Counted from the first letter of the stretch, positions 23,598 through 34,920 are shown. The stretch: DNA of 64,000 nt from Paenibacillus sp. FSL H7-0331 (GCF_001956045.1 NZ_MRTH01000008.1:261667-325666); one strand, 5' to 3'. Made by a program: numbers and translations. Notes: a model not told the origin generated them from the sequence alone.

Positions 23598-25109
23598 ATG
23601 ATATCACCATCCGTACATGAAGAGCTGAAGGCTGCTGTAGGCCCAGGCTGGTACAAACATGATAATGAAACGCTCGTTTCCTACAGCTATGATGCAACCC
23701 CGCTTTACCAGGCGATGCCTGATGGCGTCGTATTTCCGGCTTCAACCGCAGAGGTGTCGGCTGTGATGAAGATATGTGCTGCCAATCGGATTCCCGTTAT
23801 TGGACGTGGTGCAGGCAGCAATCTGTGTGCAGGCACCGTTCCGATGCAGGGCGGTCTCGTGATGGTAATGACGCGGATGAACAAGCTGATCGAGATCGAT
23901 CAGAACAATTTGACCGCCACCTTTCAAACCGGCTTGAATACGAAAAAATTCCATTTGGCGGTCGAAGAAACGGGTTTATTTTATCCTCCAGACCCGAGCA
24001 GCATGATTATTTGTACGATGGGCGGTAATATTGCGCTGGGAGCAGGGGGCTTGCGCGGACTGAAATACGGAACGACCAAGGATTATGTAATCGGCCTGGA
24101 GGCTGTGTTGGCCAATGGTGAGATTTTACGTACGGGTGGCAAGCTGGTCAAGGATGTGGCGGGTTACGATCTGACGAGGCTGCTTGTTGGTTCTGGTGGT
24201 ACGCTGGCCATCTTGACCGAGGCTACTGTGAAGCTTGTTCCGCGGCCGGACTTCCGACGCTCCATGATCGCGATCTTCAGTGATCTTCAATCGGCAGCTC
24301 GAACCGTATCACAAATTGTAGCCAGCCGGATTACGCCCTGTACGCTGGAATTTATGGATAAAGCGACAATTCGCGTCGTTGAGGACTTTTCCAAGATCGG
24401 CTTGCCGGTGGATGCAGAAGCGATTCTGGCCATTGAGCAGGATGGGGACGAAGCCATGGTCGAGCGCGATTTGTTGAAAATCGCCGACATTTGCAAGCAG
24501 CAGGGAGCGATCCAGGTTAAGGTTGCAGCAACTCCTGAGGAAGGGGCCAAGGTTATGGAGGCTCGCAGGACGGCGCTTGCCGCTTTGTCGCGCTTGCGTC
24601 CGACGACGATACTCGAGGATGCCACCGTACCGCGTTCAAGGCTTGCTGATATGGTTCTGGAAATACAGCGGATTGCCAGCAAGCATGATGTTCAAATTTG
24701 TACCTTCGGGCACGCAGGCGATGGCAATTTGCATCCGACGGCGATGACGGACGCGCGAGACGAGGAGGAGCTTCACAGGGTCGAGCTGGCTTTTGAGGAA
24801 ATTTTTGAAGCGGCTATCGGCATGGGTGGTACGATCACCGGCGAGCATGGTGTTGGTATGGTCAAGGCACCCTTTTTGGAATGGAAGGTAGGTGCTTCCG
24901 GTGTTGATATCATGAAACGCCTGAAGGCAGCATTTGATCCAGACAACATTCTCAACCCCGGCAAGCTGTTTGCTGAAACGCGTAAGCGGATTGTATATAA
25001 GAACGAAGCAGAGGATGCAGCGCCGCATGAGCCCCAATCAGGGACCAAGCAGGCTGCCGATCCAATCCTTAACGAGCATAATGGTCAAACGACCAATGGG
25101 GAGGGGTAA
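23598..25109 (+). CDS. glcD: Glycolate oxidase subunit GlcD (FAD-linked)
   Basis: The 503-residue flavoprotein has an N-terminal FAD-binding PCMH domain (VIGRGAGSNLCAGTVPMQGG, then TMGGNIALGAGGLRGLKYGTTKDYV) and a FAD-oxidase C domain with GHAGDGNLHP and TGEHGVGMVKAPF. It oxidises glycolate or a related 2-hydroxy acid such as lactate, passing electrons through the Fe-S partner GlcF to the respiratory chain. The start is the ATG 10 bases after GGGGAGG; an in-frame ATG at 23574 precedes the site and is rejected. glcF begins three bases after its stop. No separate GlcE is present, which is usual for bacilli. Confidence 0.92.
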   Translation: MISPSVHEELKAAVGPGWYKHDNETLVSYSYDATPLYQAMPDGVVFPASTAEVSAVMKICAANRIPVIGRGAGSNLCAGTVPMQGGLVMVMTRMNKLIEIDQNNLTATFQTGLNTKKFHLAVEETGLFYPPDPSSMIICTMGGNIALGAGGLRGLKYGTTKDYVIGLEAVLANGEILRTGGKLVKDVAGYDLTRLLVGSGGTLAILTEATVKLVPRPDFRRSMIAIFSDLQSAARTVSQIVASRITPCTLEFMDKATIRVVEDFSKIGLPVDAEAILAIEQDGDEAMVERDLLKIADICKQQGAIQVKVAATPEEGAKVMEARRTALAALSRLRPTTILEDATVPRSRLADMVLEIQRIASKHDVQICTFGHAGDGNLHPTAMTDARDEEELHRVELAFEEIFEAAIGMGGTITGEHGVGMVKAPFLEWKVGASGVDIMKRLKAAFDPDNILNPGKLFAETRKRIVYKNEAEDAAPHEPQSGTKQAADPILNEHNGQTTNGEG

Positions 25110-25112
25110 AAG

Positions 25113-26510
25113 GTGGAGACTACACAACAAGCGCTCAAAGACAAATTGATTGCCACCTTGGATTATGACCAGCTGACGAATTGTATGCGATGCGGCTTCT
25201 GTCAGACCGCCTGTCCGACCTTTAATGAAACCGGACTTGAAGCGGCCTCGCCCCGGGGAAGGATCGCACTGATGAAGGCGGTCGCTGATGGGTTCATGGA
25301 GCCCGGTCAGCAGTTCAAGGAGCAGATGGATCTATGTCTCGGCTGTCGTGCTTGTGAGCCGGCCTGTCCATCCGATGTGAAATATGGCCAATTAATCGAG
25401 CAGGCAAGAGAATCGATAGCTACGGAAACCGAGTTTCCTTGGCATGTCAAAGCGGTTCGTACCTTATTCATGGAAAGATTGTTTCCGAATCATGGCCGCA
25501 TGCGGATGGTGGGCGGATTGCTTAAGCTGTACCAACGTTCAGGTATGCAGACCCTAACGCAAAAAAGCGGTGTGATGAAGCTGTTTCCCCGGCATATGCG
25601 GGAGATGGAGCAGATCCTGCCGCAGGCTTCCTCCGACGGCGTTATTGCAGCATGGGAGAAGCTGGGACTTCCGGCAGCCTGGGAAACTGCAGCCAATGGA
25701 CAGCGGATTCTGGTCATTCCGCAGGTTGGTGACAAGCGAGCTCGCGTAGGCATGTTCCGCGGCTGTATTATGGACGTATTGTTTACATCAACGAATATTA
25801 ACACCGTTAAGCTGCTTTGCGAAGCAGGCTTTGAGGTTGCGATTCCTGAGGCCCAAACCTGCTGTGGTGCTTTGCATGCCCATGCCGGAGAAGCGGAGAG
25901 CGCCCGTCGTCTTGCCCGCACCAATATTGATGTATTTGCTCATGCCCAGGTAGATTATATCGCGAGCAATGCGGGAGGCTGTGGCGCCAGCTTGAAGGAA
26001 TATGACCATCTGCTGCATGCGGAGGTGTCACTTGTTCCCGCAGCCAAGGATTTTGTAGACCGATTGAAGGATGTGTCAGAGCTGTTGATCGACTATGGCC
26101 GACCACTGGTATTGAAGCCGACTGCACCTGATGCTCCCGTCAAGCTGGTTACGTATCAGGACTCCTGCCACCTACGGAATGTGATGCGGGTTAATCGGCA
26201 GCCGCGTGATTTATTGAAGTCGATTCCTGGTGTACAGCTTAACGAGCTTCAGGGTGCAGATACGTGCTGTGGATCAGCGGGCATTTACAATCTCACACAG
26301 CCGCAAATGTCGACACAGGTGCTTGATCATAAAATGGAGCTGGTCGATCAGACCCAGGCTCAAACGATTGTTACCGCCAATCCGGGCTGCTTACTGCAAA
26401 TGCAGTGGGGAATTTTGCGTTCCGAACAAGGCCAGCATAGAAAAGCCGTGCATGTGATCGACTTTTTGGCTGAATCTGTCGATTACGAGGCAAATAAAAA
26501 CAATATTTAA
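25113..26510 (+). CDS. glcF: Glycolate oxidase iron-sulfur subunit GlcF
   Basis: The 465 residues contain two 4Fe-4S ferredoxin motifs near the N-terminus (NCMRCGFCQTACP and LCLGCRACEPACP) and two CCG-type cysteine-rich repeats (TCCGALHAHAG near 250 and TCCGSAG near 385) that bind a further cofactor or link to the membrane quinone partner. It accepts electrons from GlcD. The start is GTG, with the strong GGGGAGGGG just before the glcD stop and only three bases between the genes, suggesting coupled translation. No terminator is evident in the 185-base gap after it. Confidence 0.92.
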   Translation: METTQQALKDKLIATLDYDQLTNCMRCGFCQTACPTFNETGLEAASPRGRIALMKAVADGFMEPGQQFKEQMDLCLGCRACEPACPSDVKYGQLIEQARESIATETEFPWHVKAVRTLFMERLFPNHGRMRMVGGLLKLYQRSGMQTLTQKSGVMKLFPRHMREMEQILPQASSDGVIAAWEKLGLPAAWETAANGQRILVIPQVGDKRARVGMFRGCIMDVLFTSTNINTVKLLCEAGFEVAIPEAQTCCGALHAHAGEAESARRLARTNIDVFAHAQVDYIASNAGGCGASLKEYDHLLHAEVSLVPAAKDFVDRLKDVSELLIDYGRPLVLKPTAPDAPVKLVTYQDSCHLRNVMRVNRQPRDLLKSIPGVQLNELQGADTCCGSAGIYNLTQPQMSTQVLDHKMELVDQTQAQTIVTANPGCLLQMQWGILRSEQGQHRKAVHVIDFLAESVDYEANKNNI

Positions 26511-26695
26511 CAATTTATTTCATTTCTACCCCTATAAAATCAGCTTGATCACCGAAATGGTCTATTATAAGTTCATGTTCAAAGAGACTACAACAGTTTT
26601 TTGTTTCTTATGTCGAATAGAAGGGTAATGATTGATGATTATTCGATAATAAGGAAGCTGTTTAGGATTGATTAAGCTGACATAGGATGTGAGAT

Positions 26696-26902
26696 GTGAT
26701 GATTCTATCCAACTGCAGCAGCTGCGGGAAGCTGCAGCTCCAACAAGCAGAAGCGTTATGTCTGGATTGCTTCAAGCAATTTATCGAGGATACACACACG
26801 GTAAAAAACTTTCTGAATCAAAATCCCTATGCCAATATGATGGACGTGGTTCATCAAACTGGTCTTTCCTTAAAAAAGGTCAAGGAACTGGTCAACAGGT
26901 AA
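26696..26902 (+). CDS. YvyF-like short zinc-ribbon protein
   Basis: This 68-residue protein has two CxxC pairs (CSSCGK and CLDC) forming a zinc ribbon, then a helix-turn-helix-like tail (PYANMMDVVHQTGLSLKKVKELVN). The arrangement resembles the N-terminal half of YvyF (TIGR03826), a protein of flagellar operons in bacilli that is about twice as long. Start is GTG or the ATG next to it, after AGGATG. It is monocistronic and not near flagellar genes. The terminator stem overlaps its last codons. Function unknown; regulation by zinc or a role linked to motility is only suggested by resemblance. Confidence 0.7.
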   Translation: MMILSNCSSCGKLQLQQAEALCLDCFKQFIEDTHTVKNFLNQNPYANMMDVVHQTGLSLKKVKELVNR

Positions 26903-26949
26903 GCTCTGCTCATGCAGGCGCCTGTAGACCGGTTTTTTTGTACAAAAAA
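26890..26949 (+). terminator. Terminator overlapping the YvyF-like stop codon
   Basis: GGTCAACAGG (26890-26899, within the last codons) pairs with CCTGTAGACC (26931-26940) with one mismatch, followed by seven T after GG. Confidence 0.75.
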
Positions 26950-27006
26950 GAGGACCAGGCAGGTCGAACGCTCCGACTGCCTCATCCCCTTGTGTGGACA
27001 TCCCTG

Positions 27007-27585
27007 CTACAGCTTATGAGCTGCCTTACGTTTTGATGCATAGCATTTGCGGCACACAGGCAAGTAGCTTTCATTACCGCCAATTTGAATCTGTTCCCCT
27101 TCGAATAGGGCAACCCCATCCTTGCAGCGCATATTCATAATCGCTTTTTTATCGCAAAACCAGCAGACGGTTTTGATTTCCTCAATTTTATCTGCAATGG
27201 CCAGCAGATGATAGCTGCCTTCGAATAACACGCCCATAAAGTCGGCACGCAAGCCGTAGGCAATAACAGGGATGTCCAGCGTATCCACAATGTCTGCCAA
27301 TTGCTGAACCTGAGCCTTTGTTAAAAACTGTGCCTCATCCAATAAAATACAGTTTGGCTTTTCTGTGGAGGCGAGCTCCACCATATCGATGCGATCATCA
27401 ATGATAATCGCCTTTTTTTGCATCCCGATTCTTGACGTTACCGTACCGATCCCGTGTCGATCATCGACGGATGGAGTGAAGAGCAGTACCTTCTTGCCCT
27501 GCTCTTCATAGTTATGGACGGTTCTTAATACTTCTATAGATTTGCCGCTGTTCATGGTGCCGTATCGAAAATAAAGTTTGGCCAC
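27007..27585 (-). CDS. tdk: Thymidine kinase (type II)
   Basis: The 192 residues match bacillar thymidine kinase: Walker A at about 9-16 (GTMNSGKS), the lasso and Walker B region LLDEAQFLTKAQVQQLAD, and two zinc CxxC pairs (VCWFCDKK and CRKC near the end). It phosphorylates thymidine to dTMP in the salvage pathway. The start is taken as GTG at 27585 because alignment to family N-termini begins at AKLYFRYG and a GGAGAGG site lies 13 bases upstream; a longer open frame to 27705 has no ribosome binding site and no conserved sequence. Confidence 0.92.
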   Translation of the reverse strand: MAKLYFRYGTMNSGKSIEVLRTVHNYEEQGKKVLLFTPSVDDRHGIGTVTSRIGMQKKAIIIDDRIDMVELASTEKPNCILLDEAQFLTKAQVQQLADIVDTLDIPVIAYGLRADFMGVLFEGSYHLLAIADKIEEIKTVCWFCDKKAIMNMRCKDGVALFEGEQIQIGGNESYLPVCRKCYASKRKAAHKL

Positions 27586-28027
27586 TGAGATAGACAGTCC
27601 TCTCCGCTGAAATATGTCCATTATCATAGCACAGGATGCCCTATAAATGTATAGGTCTATGCCTACATGGAAGCTTTCGTTAATCATTTGGAATTTAATA
27701 GGCATTTGTAGAAGGCAAAAAGAAGCGATTGAATGCTCAATTTATGTATCAGGATTTATTGCTCGCTTGATCACGATTTTGAGCATTTTAGCCTGCTTTT
27801 AGGGGGTCTCATGTTAGCTTTTAGCGGTTTAAGCGTAGTAAAAACCGAATATTAAGTGAAATCGTTGCGAAAAAAGATAGCTTTTTATCGAAAAAATGAT
27901 ATTTTTTAAATTGATATGTTAGGTCTCAGGTGTTAATATAAAACATATTATCATTTATAACGTTCGTAGAATCGGCATGATTTTGCAAGCATGGAAGTTA
28001 ATCTTACAGGAAGAAAGGTTGTACAAC
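27586..28027. other. AT-rich tdk-gltB intergenic region
   Basis: This 442-base gap between divergent genes contains no believable coding region. It holds a 9-base inverted repeat AATGCTCAA (27732-27740) and TTGAGCATT (27779-27787), a run of A/T-rich ATCGAAAAAA-type motifs at 27860-27910, and the gltB promoter candidate at 27911-27939. No T-box, riboswitch or obvious GltC dyad was recognised. Confidence 0.6.
27911..27939 (+). promoter_or_regulatory. Promoter candidate for gltB-gltD
   Basis: TTGATA (27911-27916), a 17-base spacer and TAATAT (27934-27939) lie about 88 bases upstream of the gltB start. Confidence 0.5.
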
Positions 28028-31000
28028 ATGAGCAGAAAAGGATTACCAGTCAAACAAGGTCTTTATGACCCACAGTTTGAGCATGATGCGTGCGGCATCG
28101 GTTTTGTAGCTAATATTAAAGGGAAGCCATCCCATGAAATTGTGGGTCAAGCGTTGAATGTGCTTTGCAATCTGGATCACCGCGGTGGCCAAGGCAGTGA
28201 AAGCAATACGGGGGATGGAGCAGGTATTTTACTGCAAATTCCACATAGCTTTTTTAAAGCGGAGCTTGCCCTTGAACATATTGAATTACCGGAGCCGGGC
28301 CAATATGGTGTGGGTATGGTCTTTCTACCACAGGATGCAGCTCAGCGTGCAGCCTGTGAGCAGGTGCTTGAGGCGCAAATCAAGGAAACCGGCCAGCGTC
28401 TGATCGGATGGAGAACGGTTCCTACTGACAACTCATCATTAGGCGTTTCCGCCGTATCGGCAGAGCCGTTCGTTCGTCAGGTTTTCATTGGATCGACAGT
28501 TGAGGCGTCGCAGGAACTGGCTTTTGAGCGTAAGCTTTTTGTCATTCGCAAGCTGACTGAAAATGCAGTTCGTGCACTTGATCAGGAGCAGGCCTTTTAT
28601 TTTGCAAGCTTGTCCAACCGCACCATTGTATACAAAGGTATGCTTACACCTGAACAGGTGGACAATTATTACCTTGAGTTGAAAAATCCGAAGTTTGAGA
28701 CGGCGCTTGCGCTTGTCCATTCCCGGTTCAGCACGAACACCTTCCCGAGTTGGGAACGCGCCCATCCTTACCGCTATGTGATCCACAACGGCGAAATCAA
28801 CACACTTCGCGGTAACGTGAACTGGATGCATGCGCGCCAGGCGATGTGCGATACCGATCTGTTCGGTGATGATTTCAAAAAAATTCTGCCGATTATCGAT
28901 GCAGATGGCTCCGACTCCCAAATGTTTGATAACACGTTGGAGTTTTTGATGCTCTCCGGGCGTTCCTTGCCACATGCAGCAATGATGATGATTCCTGAGC
29001 CATGGTCCAAGCATGCGACGATGAGCGACGAGAAGAAGGCTTTCTACGAATACCATAGCTGCCTTATGGAGCCATGGGATGGGCCTGCAGCCATTTCCTT
29101 TACGGATGGCCGCATGATCGGCGCTGTTCTGGATCGTAACGGATTGCGTCCAGGCCGCTATTATATAACCAAAGACGATTTGATCGTACTTGCTTCCGAG
29201 GTAGGGGTACTGAACATTGCTCCTGAACGGATTGCCAGCAAAGAACGTCTGCAGCCGGGCAAAATGCTGTTGATCGATACGGTCGCCGGACGTATTATAC
29301 CGGATGAAGAGGTTAAAGCAGGGATTGTTACTGAGCAGCCTTACCGTGCTTGGCTGGATGAGCACCTCATTTCACTTGAGGAGCTGCCACAAGCCGAAGT
29401 TGTTCCTCAGACGGACCACGCTACCGTGCTGCAGCGTCAGCAAGCGTTTGGTTATACCTTTGAGAACATTCGTAAAGTGATTGAGCCTATGGCCAAGACA
29501 GGTGTTGATCCACTTGGATCGATGGGCTATGATGCGCCGCTTGCCGTTCTTTCCGACAGACCGCAGCTGCTGTACAGCTACTTCAAACAGCTGTTTGCCC
29601 AGGTAACCAACCCGCCGATCGATTCCAACTTTGAGGAGATCATTACGGCACAAGGTACAACGGTAGGTCCAGAACGCAATCTGATTCAGCCGGAACCGGA
29701 AAGCTGTCGTCAGATCCGTTTGGCTACACCGATTTTGACCAATGCTGAGCTTGCTCAATTGCGTGAGATCAAGCGTGATGGTTTTAAAACCGTAACGTTG
29801 CCGATCTTATTCAATCCAACTTCCGGAACACAAGCACTGGAAGAAGCAATGGAGGCCTTGTATACAGCAGCTGATGAGGCTATTGCTGATGGGGCTAACC
29901 TGATTATTTTATCTGACCGTGGCGTGGATGCGAATAACGCTGCAATTCCTGCTTTGCTGGCTGTATCGGGTCTGCATCATCACCTGATCCGTGTAGGCAC
30001 ACGTACCAAAGTGGGCTTGCTGCTGGAATCCGGCGAACCGCGTGAAGTGCATCATTTTGCTCTGCTGCTTGGCTACGGTGTGAGCGCAATTAATCCTTAT
30101 CTGGCGATGGAAACTCTGATTGATTTGTCGAGCCAGAACAAATTGAAAGATCTCACTATCGAAAAAGCATTGTACAACTACGTGAAGGCTTCAACAAAAG
30201 GTGTCGTTAAGGTACTAGCCAAAATGGGGATTTCAACCATTCAAAGCTACCGCGGGGCACAAATTTTTGAAGCTGTCGGCTTGGATCAATCCGTGGTTGA
30301 TAAATATTTTACATGGACGTATACGCCAGTAAGCGGTATTCAGATTGATACGATTGCCCAGGAAGCGATTCTACGCCATGAACGGGCTTACTCCGAGCAG
30401 GAGGGTCGTGATCGTGGACTGGATACAGGCGGAGAGCTGCAATGGCGTAAGAATGCCGAGGAGCATCTATACAATCCGGAAACGATTCATGCGCTGCAAG
30501 CGGCGGTAAGAACGAACAATTATGAGATGTACAAAAAATTCGCAGGCTTGGTACAAGGTCAAGATGAGAAGTTTATGTCGCTTCGTGCTTTGTTCTCGTT
30601 CAAATCGCACCGTGAGCCTATTTCTATTGATGAAGTTGAGTCGGTAGAATCATTGTTCAAACGTTTTAAAACTGGAGCGATGTCCTATGGCTCGATTTCC
30701 AAAGAGACGCATGAGGATATGGCGATTGCGATGAACCGCATCGGCGGCAGATCGAACACGGGTGAAGGCGGAGAGCATTATGATCGCTTCACTCCGGACG
30801 AGAATGGCGATTCACGCCGCAGTTCGATCAAGCAGGTTGCTTCGGGCCGTTTTGGCGTAACGAGCAACTACCTGGTGAATGCGGATGAAATTCAGATCAA
30901 AATGGCGCAAGGCGCGAAGCCGGGTGAAGGCGGCCAGCTTCCGGGTACGAAGGTTTATCCATGGGTAGCCGAGGTTCGTGGTGTTACACCAGGCGTAGGT

Positions 31001-32620
31001 CTGATCTCACCGCCACCGCATCATGATATTTATTCGATCGAGGATTTGGCTGAGCTTATTCATGATTTGAAAAATGCCAATCCGCGTGCAAGAATCAGCG
31101 TCAAGCTTGTATCCGAGGTAGGTGTCGGTACGATTGCTGCCGGTGTGGCCAAAGGTAAAGCCGATGTTGTATTGATCAGTGGTTATGACGGAGGAACGGG
31201 TGCTTCACCGCAAACAAGTATTCGTCACGCAGGACTTCCATGGGAGCTTGGTCTGGCCGAAACGCATCAAACGCTGATGCTGAACAATCTGAGAAGTCGG
31301 ATTGTGGTTGAAACTGACGGTAAGCTGATGACAGGCCGCGATGTTGTGGTTGCTGCTCTACTCGGTGCCGAAGAGTTTGGATTTGCAACGACACCTTTGA
31401 TTGCACTTGGCTGTATCATGATGAGAGTGTGCCATCTGGATACGTGTCCGGTCGGTGTCGCAACCCAGAACCCGCGGCTTCGTGCCAAATACACGGGGGA
31501 CCCTGAGCATGTGGTGAATTTCATGAACTTTGTTGCCCAGGATGCTCGTGAGCTGATGGCTGAGCTTGGATTCCGTACCATTGAAGAAATGGTTGGTCAC
31601 ACGGAATTTCTGGAAACGAAGCAAGCCATCGACCATTGGAAAGCCAAGGGCGTTGACTTGACACCGCTACTGCACAAGCCAGAGGTTGGCGAAGATGTGG
31701 GCAGCTTCTGCTCCATGGCTCAGGATCATGGACTTGAGAATTCTTTGGATATGAAAGAGCTGTTAAGCATTTGTGAGCCTGCTCTGGAAGAGAAAAAGAA
31801 CGTGCATGCGATCCTTCCGATTCATAACGTAAACCGCGTTGTTGGTACCATTTTGGGTAGTGAGGTTACGCGCCGTTATGGACGTGAGGGATTGCCGAAC
31901 GATACGATCCGCATTCATTTTAATGGCTCTGCTGGTCAAAGCTTTGGTGCTTTTGTACCAAAGGGCATTACGCTCTCGCTGGAAGGCGATGCCAATGACT
32001 ACGTCGGCAAAGGCTTGTCTGGCGGTAAAGTTATCGTATTCCCATCCGAGCAATCGAGCTTTGCAGCGGAAGAGAACATTATTATCGGGAATGTTGCTTT
32101 CTACGGAGCAACCGATGGAGATGCTTATATTCGCGGTATGGCAGGGGAGCGCTTCTGCGTACGGAACTCCGGCGTTCGTGCAGTAGTTGAAGGTGTAGGA
32201 GACCACGGCTGCGAATACATGACGGGTGGACGTGTAGTCGTATTGGGTCCAACCGGACGTAACTTCGCAGCGGGAATGTCGGGTGGTACTGCTTATGTAC
32301 TTGATGAGCAGGGCACCTTCAAAGACCAATGTAACCAGGATATGGTTTACCTGGAGCAGGTTGAAGAGACCTTCGAGGCCGAGGAGCTGCGCAATATGAT
32401 TCAGCGTCATGCTACCTTTACTGGAAGCTCGGTGGCTGAACGTGTCCTGAAAAACTGGGAAGAGTACGTGTGGAAATTCGTCAAGGTCATTCCGAGGGAC
32501 TACAAACGGATGTTTGAAGCGATTGAACGCGTAAAACGGTCCGGCTTAAGTCAACAGGAAGCGATGCTAGTGGCGTTTGAAGAAAATATGAAGGACGTAT
32601 CCCGTGTAGGCGGTAACTAA
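28028..32620 (+). CDS. gltB: Glutamate synthase large subunit
   Basis: The 1530-residue protein is full length for bacterial NADPH-GOGAT alpha subunit. The N-terminal glutamine amidotransferase is preceded by a 21-residue propeptide; cleavage exposes the nucleophile Cys22 in [14 protein letters not shown] central linking domain follows, then the FMN-binding synthase barrel ([32 protein letters not shown] region), the 3Fe-4S cysteines in [15 protein letters not shown], and the GXGXG beta-helix ([16 protein letters not shown] repeats). It makes two glutamates from glutamine and 2-oxoglutarate with GltD. The ATG at 28028 has GAAAGG nine bases upstream; an ATG at 27977 has none. In B. subtilis nomenclature this subunit is GltA. 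Confidence 0.97.
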   Translation: MSRKGLPVKQGLYDPQFEHDACGIGFVANIKGKPSHEIVGQALNVLCNLDHRGGQGSESNTGDGAGILLQIPHSFFKAELALEHIELPEPGQYGVGMVFLPQDAAQRAACEQVLEAQIKETGQRLIGWRTVPTDNSSLGVSAVSAEPFVRQVFIGSTVEASQELAFERKLFVIRKLTENAVRALDQEQAFYFASLSNRTIVYKGMLTPEQVDNYYLELKNPKFETALALVHSRFSTNTFPSWERAHPYRYVIHNGEINTLRGNVNWMHARQAMCDTDLFGDDFKKILPIIDADGSDSQMFDNTLEFLMLSGRSLPHAAMMMIPEPWSKHATMSDEKKAFYEYHSCLMEPWDGPAAISFTDGRMIGAVLDRNGLRPGRYYITKDDLIVLASEVGVLNIAPERIASKERLQPGKMLLIDTVAGRIIPDEEVKAGIVTEQPYRAWLDEHLISLEELPQAEVVPQTDHATVLQRQQAFGYTFENIRKVIEPMAKTGVDPLGSMGYDAPLAVLSDRPQLLYSYFKQLFAQVTNPPIDSNFEEIITAQGTTVGPERNLIQPEPESCRQIRLATPILTNAELAQLREIKRDGFKTVTLPILFNPTSGTQALEEAMEALYTAADEAIADGANLIILSDRGVDANNAAIPALLAVSGLHHHLIRVGTRTKVGLLLESGEPREVHHFALLLGYGVSAINPYLAMETLIDLSSQNKLKDLTIEKALYNYVKASTKGVVKVLAKMGISTIQSYRGAQIFEAVGLDQSVVDKYFTWTYTPVSGIQIDTIAQEAILRHERAYSEQEGRDRGLDTGGELQWRKNAEEHLYNPETIHALQAAVRTNNYEMYKKFAGLVQGQDEKFMSLRALFSFKSHREPISIDEVESVESLFKRFKTGAMSYGSISKETHEDMAIAMNRIGGRSNTGEGGEHYDRFTPDENGDSRRSSIKQVASGRFGVTSNYLVNADEIQIKMAQGAKPGEGGQLPGTKVYPWVAEVRGVTPGVGLISPPPHHDIYSIEDLAELIHDLKNANPRARISVKLVSEVGVGTIAAGVAKGKADVVLISGYDGGTGASPQTSIRHAGLPWELGLAETHQTLMLNNLRSRIVVETDGKLMTGRDVVVAALLGAEEFGFATTPLIALGCIMMRVCHLDTCPVGVATQNPRLRAKYTGDPEHVVNFMNFVAQDARELMAELGFRTIEEMVGHTEFLETKQAIDHWKAKGVDLTPLLHKPEVGEDVGSFCSMAQDHGLENSLDMKELLSICEPALEEKKNVHAILPIHNVNRVVGTILGSEVTRRYGREGLPNDTIRIHFNGSAGQSFGAFVPKGITLSLEGDANDYVGKGLSGGKVIVFPSEQSSFAAEENIIIGNVAFYGATDGDAYIRGMAGERFCVRNSGVRAVVEGVGDHGCEYMTGGRVVVLGPTGRNFAAGMSGGTAYVLDEQGTFKDQCNQDMVYLEQVEETFEAEELRNMIQRHATFTGSSVAERVLKNWEEYVWKFVKVIPRDYKRMFEAIERVKRSGLSQQEAMLVAFEENMKDVSRVGGN

Positions 32621-32643
32621 TCCTTAACATCAGTAGGTTTGAT

Positions 32644-32778
32644 AGGGTTCATGTCGTAATTTGCAAATAAGGTTTGCTTCGAGTCGGCTCCATCTTCTGT
32701 ACCTTTACCGCACCTGTGTGGATAAGGGTACAGAGGATGGGCAGCTCTTGGCTCCTCGATTGAAATGACATGAACCCT
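32644..32778. repeat. Palindromic element between gltB and gltD
   Basis: AGGGTTCATGTC (32644-32655) and GACATGAACCCT (32767-32778) are perfect complements bounding 135 bases. Inside, CCATCTTCTGTACC pairs with GGTACAGAGGATGG with one mismatch, so the whole stretch can fold into one long branched hairpin. It has no T tail and no coding capacity. It may be a small repeat insertion or an RNA element affecting gltD expression. Confidence 0.7.
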
Positions 32779-32831
32779 TTAATCACATTAATATTTAAAG
32801 CGCTTTCACAATCCAATATGGAGGTATGGGA

Positions 32832-34316
32832 ATGGGTAAACCAACCGGATTTATTGAATATGAGCGCCAAACACCAAGCGAGATTTCACCATTGCTGCGC
32901 ATTAGTCATTGGAACGAATTTAGTGTTCCGTTATCGGAAGACAAGCTGCAAAAACAAGGTGCACGTTGTATGGACTGCGGAATCCCATTTTGTCACACAG
33001 GCACCTTGATTAGCGGCATGGCAGCTGGCTGCCCGGTCAACAACCTGATTCCCGAATGGAATGATCTCGTCTATCAAGGTGAATGGCGTGAAGCGTTGGA
33101 GCGTTTGCATAAAACGAACAATTTTCCCGAATTTACCGGTCGTGTTTGCCCAGCTCCCTGTGAAGGCTCCTGTACCGTGGGCTTGAGCGGATCACCCGTC
33201 ACCATCAAGAACATTGAAAAGTCGATTATCGATAAAGGCTATGCAGAGGGCTGGGTTGTTCCCGAGCCTCCGACTATTCGAACAGGCAAGAAGGTGGCAG
33301 TAATAGGCTCAGGTCCTTCCGGACTGGCATGTGCAGCACAACTTAATAAAGCGGGTCATACCGTAACCGTCTACGAAAGAGCGGATCGGGTTGGTGGCCT
33401 CCTGATGTACGGTATTCCGAATATGAAGCTGGACAAAAAGTATGTGCAGCGCAGGGTTGACCTGCTTCGGGCAGAAGGCGTTACCTTTATTACCAATACC
33501 GAGATTGGCAAGGATATTCCGGCAGCGCAGCTCAAGGAAGAGTTTGATGCAATAGTATTGTGCGGCGGTGCGACCAAAGGCCGTGATCTGAACATTGAGG
33601 GCCGTGAGCTGAAGGGTGTTCATCTTGCTATGGAATTTCTCTCCAAGAATACGAAAAGCTTGCTCGACTCCAGGCATCAGGATGGACAATTTATTTCTGC
33701 AGAAGGCAAGGATGTTATTGTGATCGGTGGTGGCGATACAGGTACAGACTGTGTAGGTACCTCAATCCGCCATAAATGTCGCAGTGTTACCCAATTCGAG
33801 ATCATGCCGCGATCACCGGAAAAGCGTCCCGCTAACAATCCTTGGCCAGAATGGCCGAAGGTGCTCAAAGTCGATTATGGGCAGGAAGAAGCCACACAGC
33901 TTCAGGGACAGGACCCGCGTCAATATTTAATCAATACGAAGAAATTTGTTGGTGATGAGAACGGCCATGTGAAGGAACTGCATACCGTTCTGATCGAGTG
34001 GCAGCTGGATACGCAAGGTCGGTTTGTACCGGTAGAAGTGCCAGGCAGTGAAAAGGTATATCCGGCGCAACTGGTTATGCTTGCGATGGGTTTTATGGGT
34101 CCAGAGTCCACGGTGCTTGATCAGTTGGGAGTTGAGAAAGACGCACGCTCCAATGCCAAGGCCGATTACGGCAAGTATGCCACCAATGTAGAAGGTGTAT
34201 TTGCGGCTGGAGATATGCGGCGCGGCCAAAGCCTGGTCGTATGGGCGATTAATGAAGGACGCGAGGCTGCCCGCGAATGTGATCGGTTCCTGATGGGATC
34301 ATCGAATTTGCCGTAA
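32832..34316 (+). CDS. gltD: Glutamate synthase small subunit
   Basis: The 494 residues match GOGAT beta subunit. N-terminal cysteine clusters ([33 protein letters not shown]) hold two 4Fe-4S centres. Next come the FAD-binding motif [18 protein letters not shown] and the NADPH-binding motif [17 protein letters not shown], ending with the [19 protein letters not shown] segment. It oxidises NADPH and feeds electrons to GltB. The ATG at 32832 is seven bases after GGAGG and gives the canonical start MGKPTGF; the ATG at 32826 is too close to the site. It follows gltB after 211 bases that contain a palindromic element. Confidence 0.97.
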   Translation: MGKPTGFIEYERQTPSEISPLLRISHWNEFSVPLSEDKLQKQGARCMDCGIPFCHTGTLISGMAAGCPVNNLIPEWNDLVYQGEWREALERLHKTNNFPEFTGRVCPAPCEGSCTVGLSGSPVTIKNIEKSIIDKGYAEGWVVPEPPTIRTGKKVAVIGSGPSGLACAAQLNKAGHTVTVYERADRVGGLLMYGIPNMKLDKKYVQRRVDLLRAEGVTFITNTEIGKDIPAAQLKEEFDAIVLCGGATKGRDLNIEGRELKGVHLAMEFLSKNTKSLLDSRHQDGQFISAEGKDVIVIGGGDTGTDCVGTSIRHKCRSVTQFEIMPRSPEKRPANNPWPEWPKVLKVDYGQEEATQLQGQDPRQYLINTKKFVGDENGHVKELHTVLIEWQLDTQGRFVPVEVPGSEKVYPAQLVMLAMGFMGPESTVLDQLGVEKDARSNAKADYGKYATNVEGVFAAGDMRRGQSLVVWAINEGREAARECDRFLMGSSNLP

Positions 34317-34336
34317 TGACCATATTTGATCGAACA

Positions 34337-34373
34337 GGAACGTTTATCGGTAACGATGAACGTTTCTTTTTTT
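34337..34373 (+). terminator. Terminator of the glt operon
   Basis: GGAACGTTTATCG (34337-34349) pairs with CGATGAACGTTTC (34354-34366) around a GTAA loop, followed by seven T. Confidence 0.92.
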
Positions 34374-34489
34374 CATGTCAGCGTAATAGACTAGTTAAGG
34401 ACCTGGTCCGGTTTAGTTCCAATGACTCTAGTCCGGAATTAAATAAATGTGCTAAGGTGTATCCAATAAAACACGCAGGAGGCGGATTT

Positions 34490-34813
34490 ATGTTAACGGA
34501 AGAAGAGAAAACAATCGCGTTGCTATCACACGTGTTATGCCTGGTTGGAGGCTTTCTTGCCCCGCTGATCATTTGGCTGCTTAAAAAGGATCAATCAGCC
34601 TACATAGCCGAGCATGCGCAGGAATCACTTAATTTTCAAATATCGGTCTTGATTTATTCTACTGTTGCCGGATTCTTGTGCATTATTTTTATCGGTTTTG
34701 TGCTGCTGCCTTTGATCGGTATTGCCGCTCTGGTTCTTATCATTGTGGCAACGCTCAAAGCCTATAAAGGGGAAATGTACCGTTACCCTCTTACGATTCG
34801 TCTGATTAAGTAA
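34490..34813 (+). CDS. DUF4870 family small membrane protein
   Basis: The 107 residues begin MLTEEEKTIALLSHVLCLVGGFLAPLI, the pattern of DUF4870 proteins, followed by KKDQSAYIAEHAQESLNFQIS (the conserved H-x-x-E-x-x-NFQ segment) and two further hydrophobic helices. These are three- to four-helix membrane proteins of unknown function. GGAGG seven bases before the ATG fixes the start; the frame is open further upstream to 34316 but that part overlaps the glt terminator and is not coding. Monocistronic by appearance. Confidence 0.87.
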   Translation: MLTEEEKTIALLSHVLCLVGGFLAPLIIWLLKKDQSAYIAEHAQESLNFQISVLIYSTVAGFLCIIFIGFVLLPLIGIAALVLIIVATLKAYKGEMYRYPLTIRLIK

Positions 34814-34920
34814 CTGAGATCGAGAGGCTGATCCCTTCTTATACCCCCTTTAATCGAAGGCTGGCGGCGAATACTATCTTATGCCAAGTTAAGTTTAAGG
34901 AATCTGGAGGGATCAGGCAA

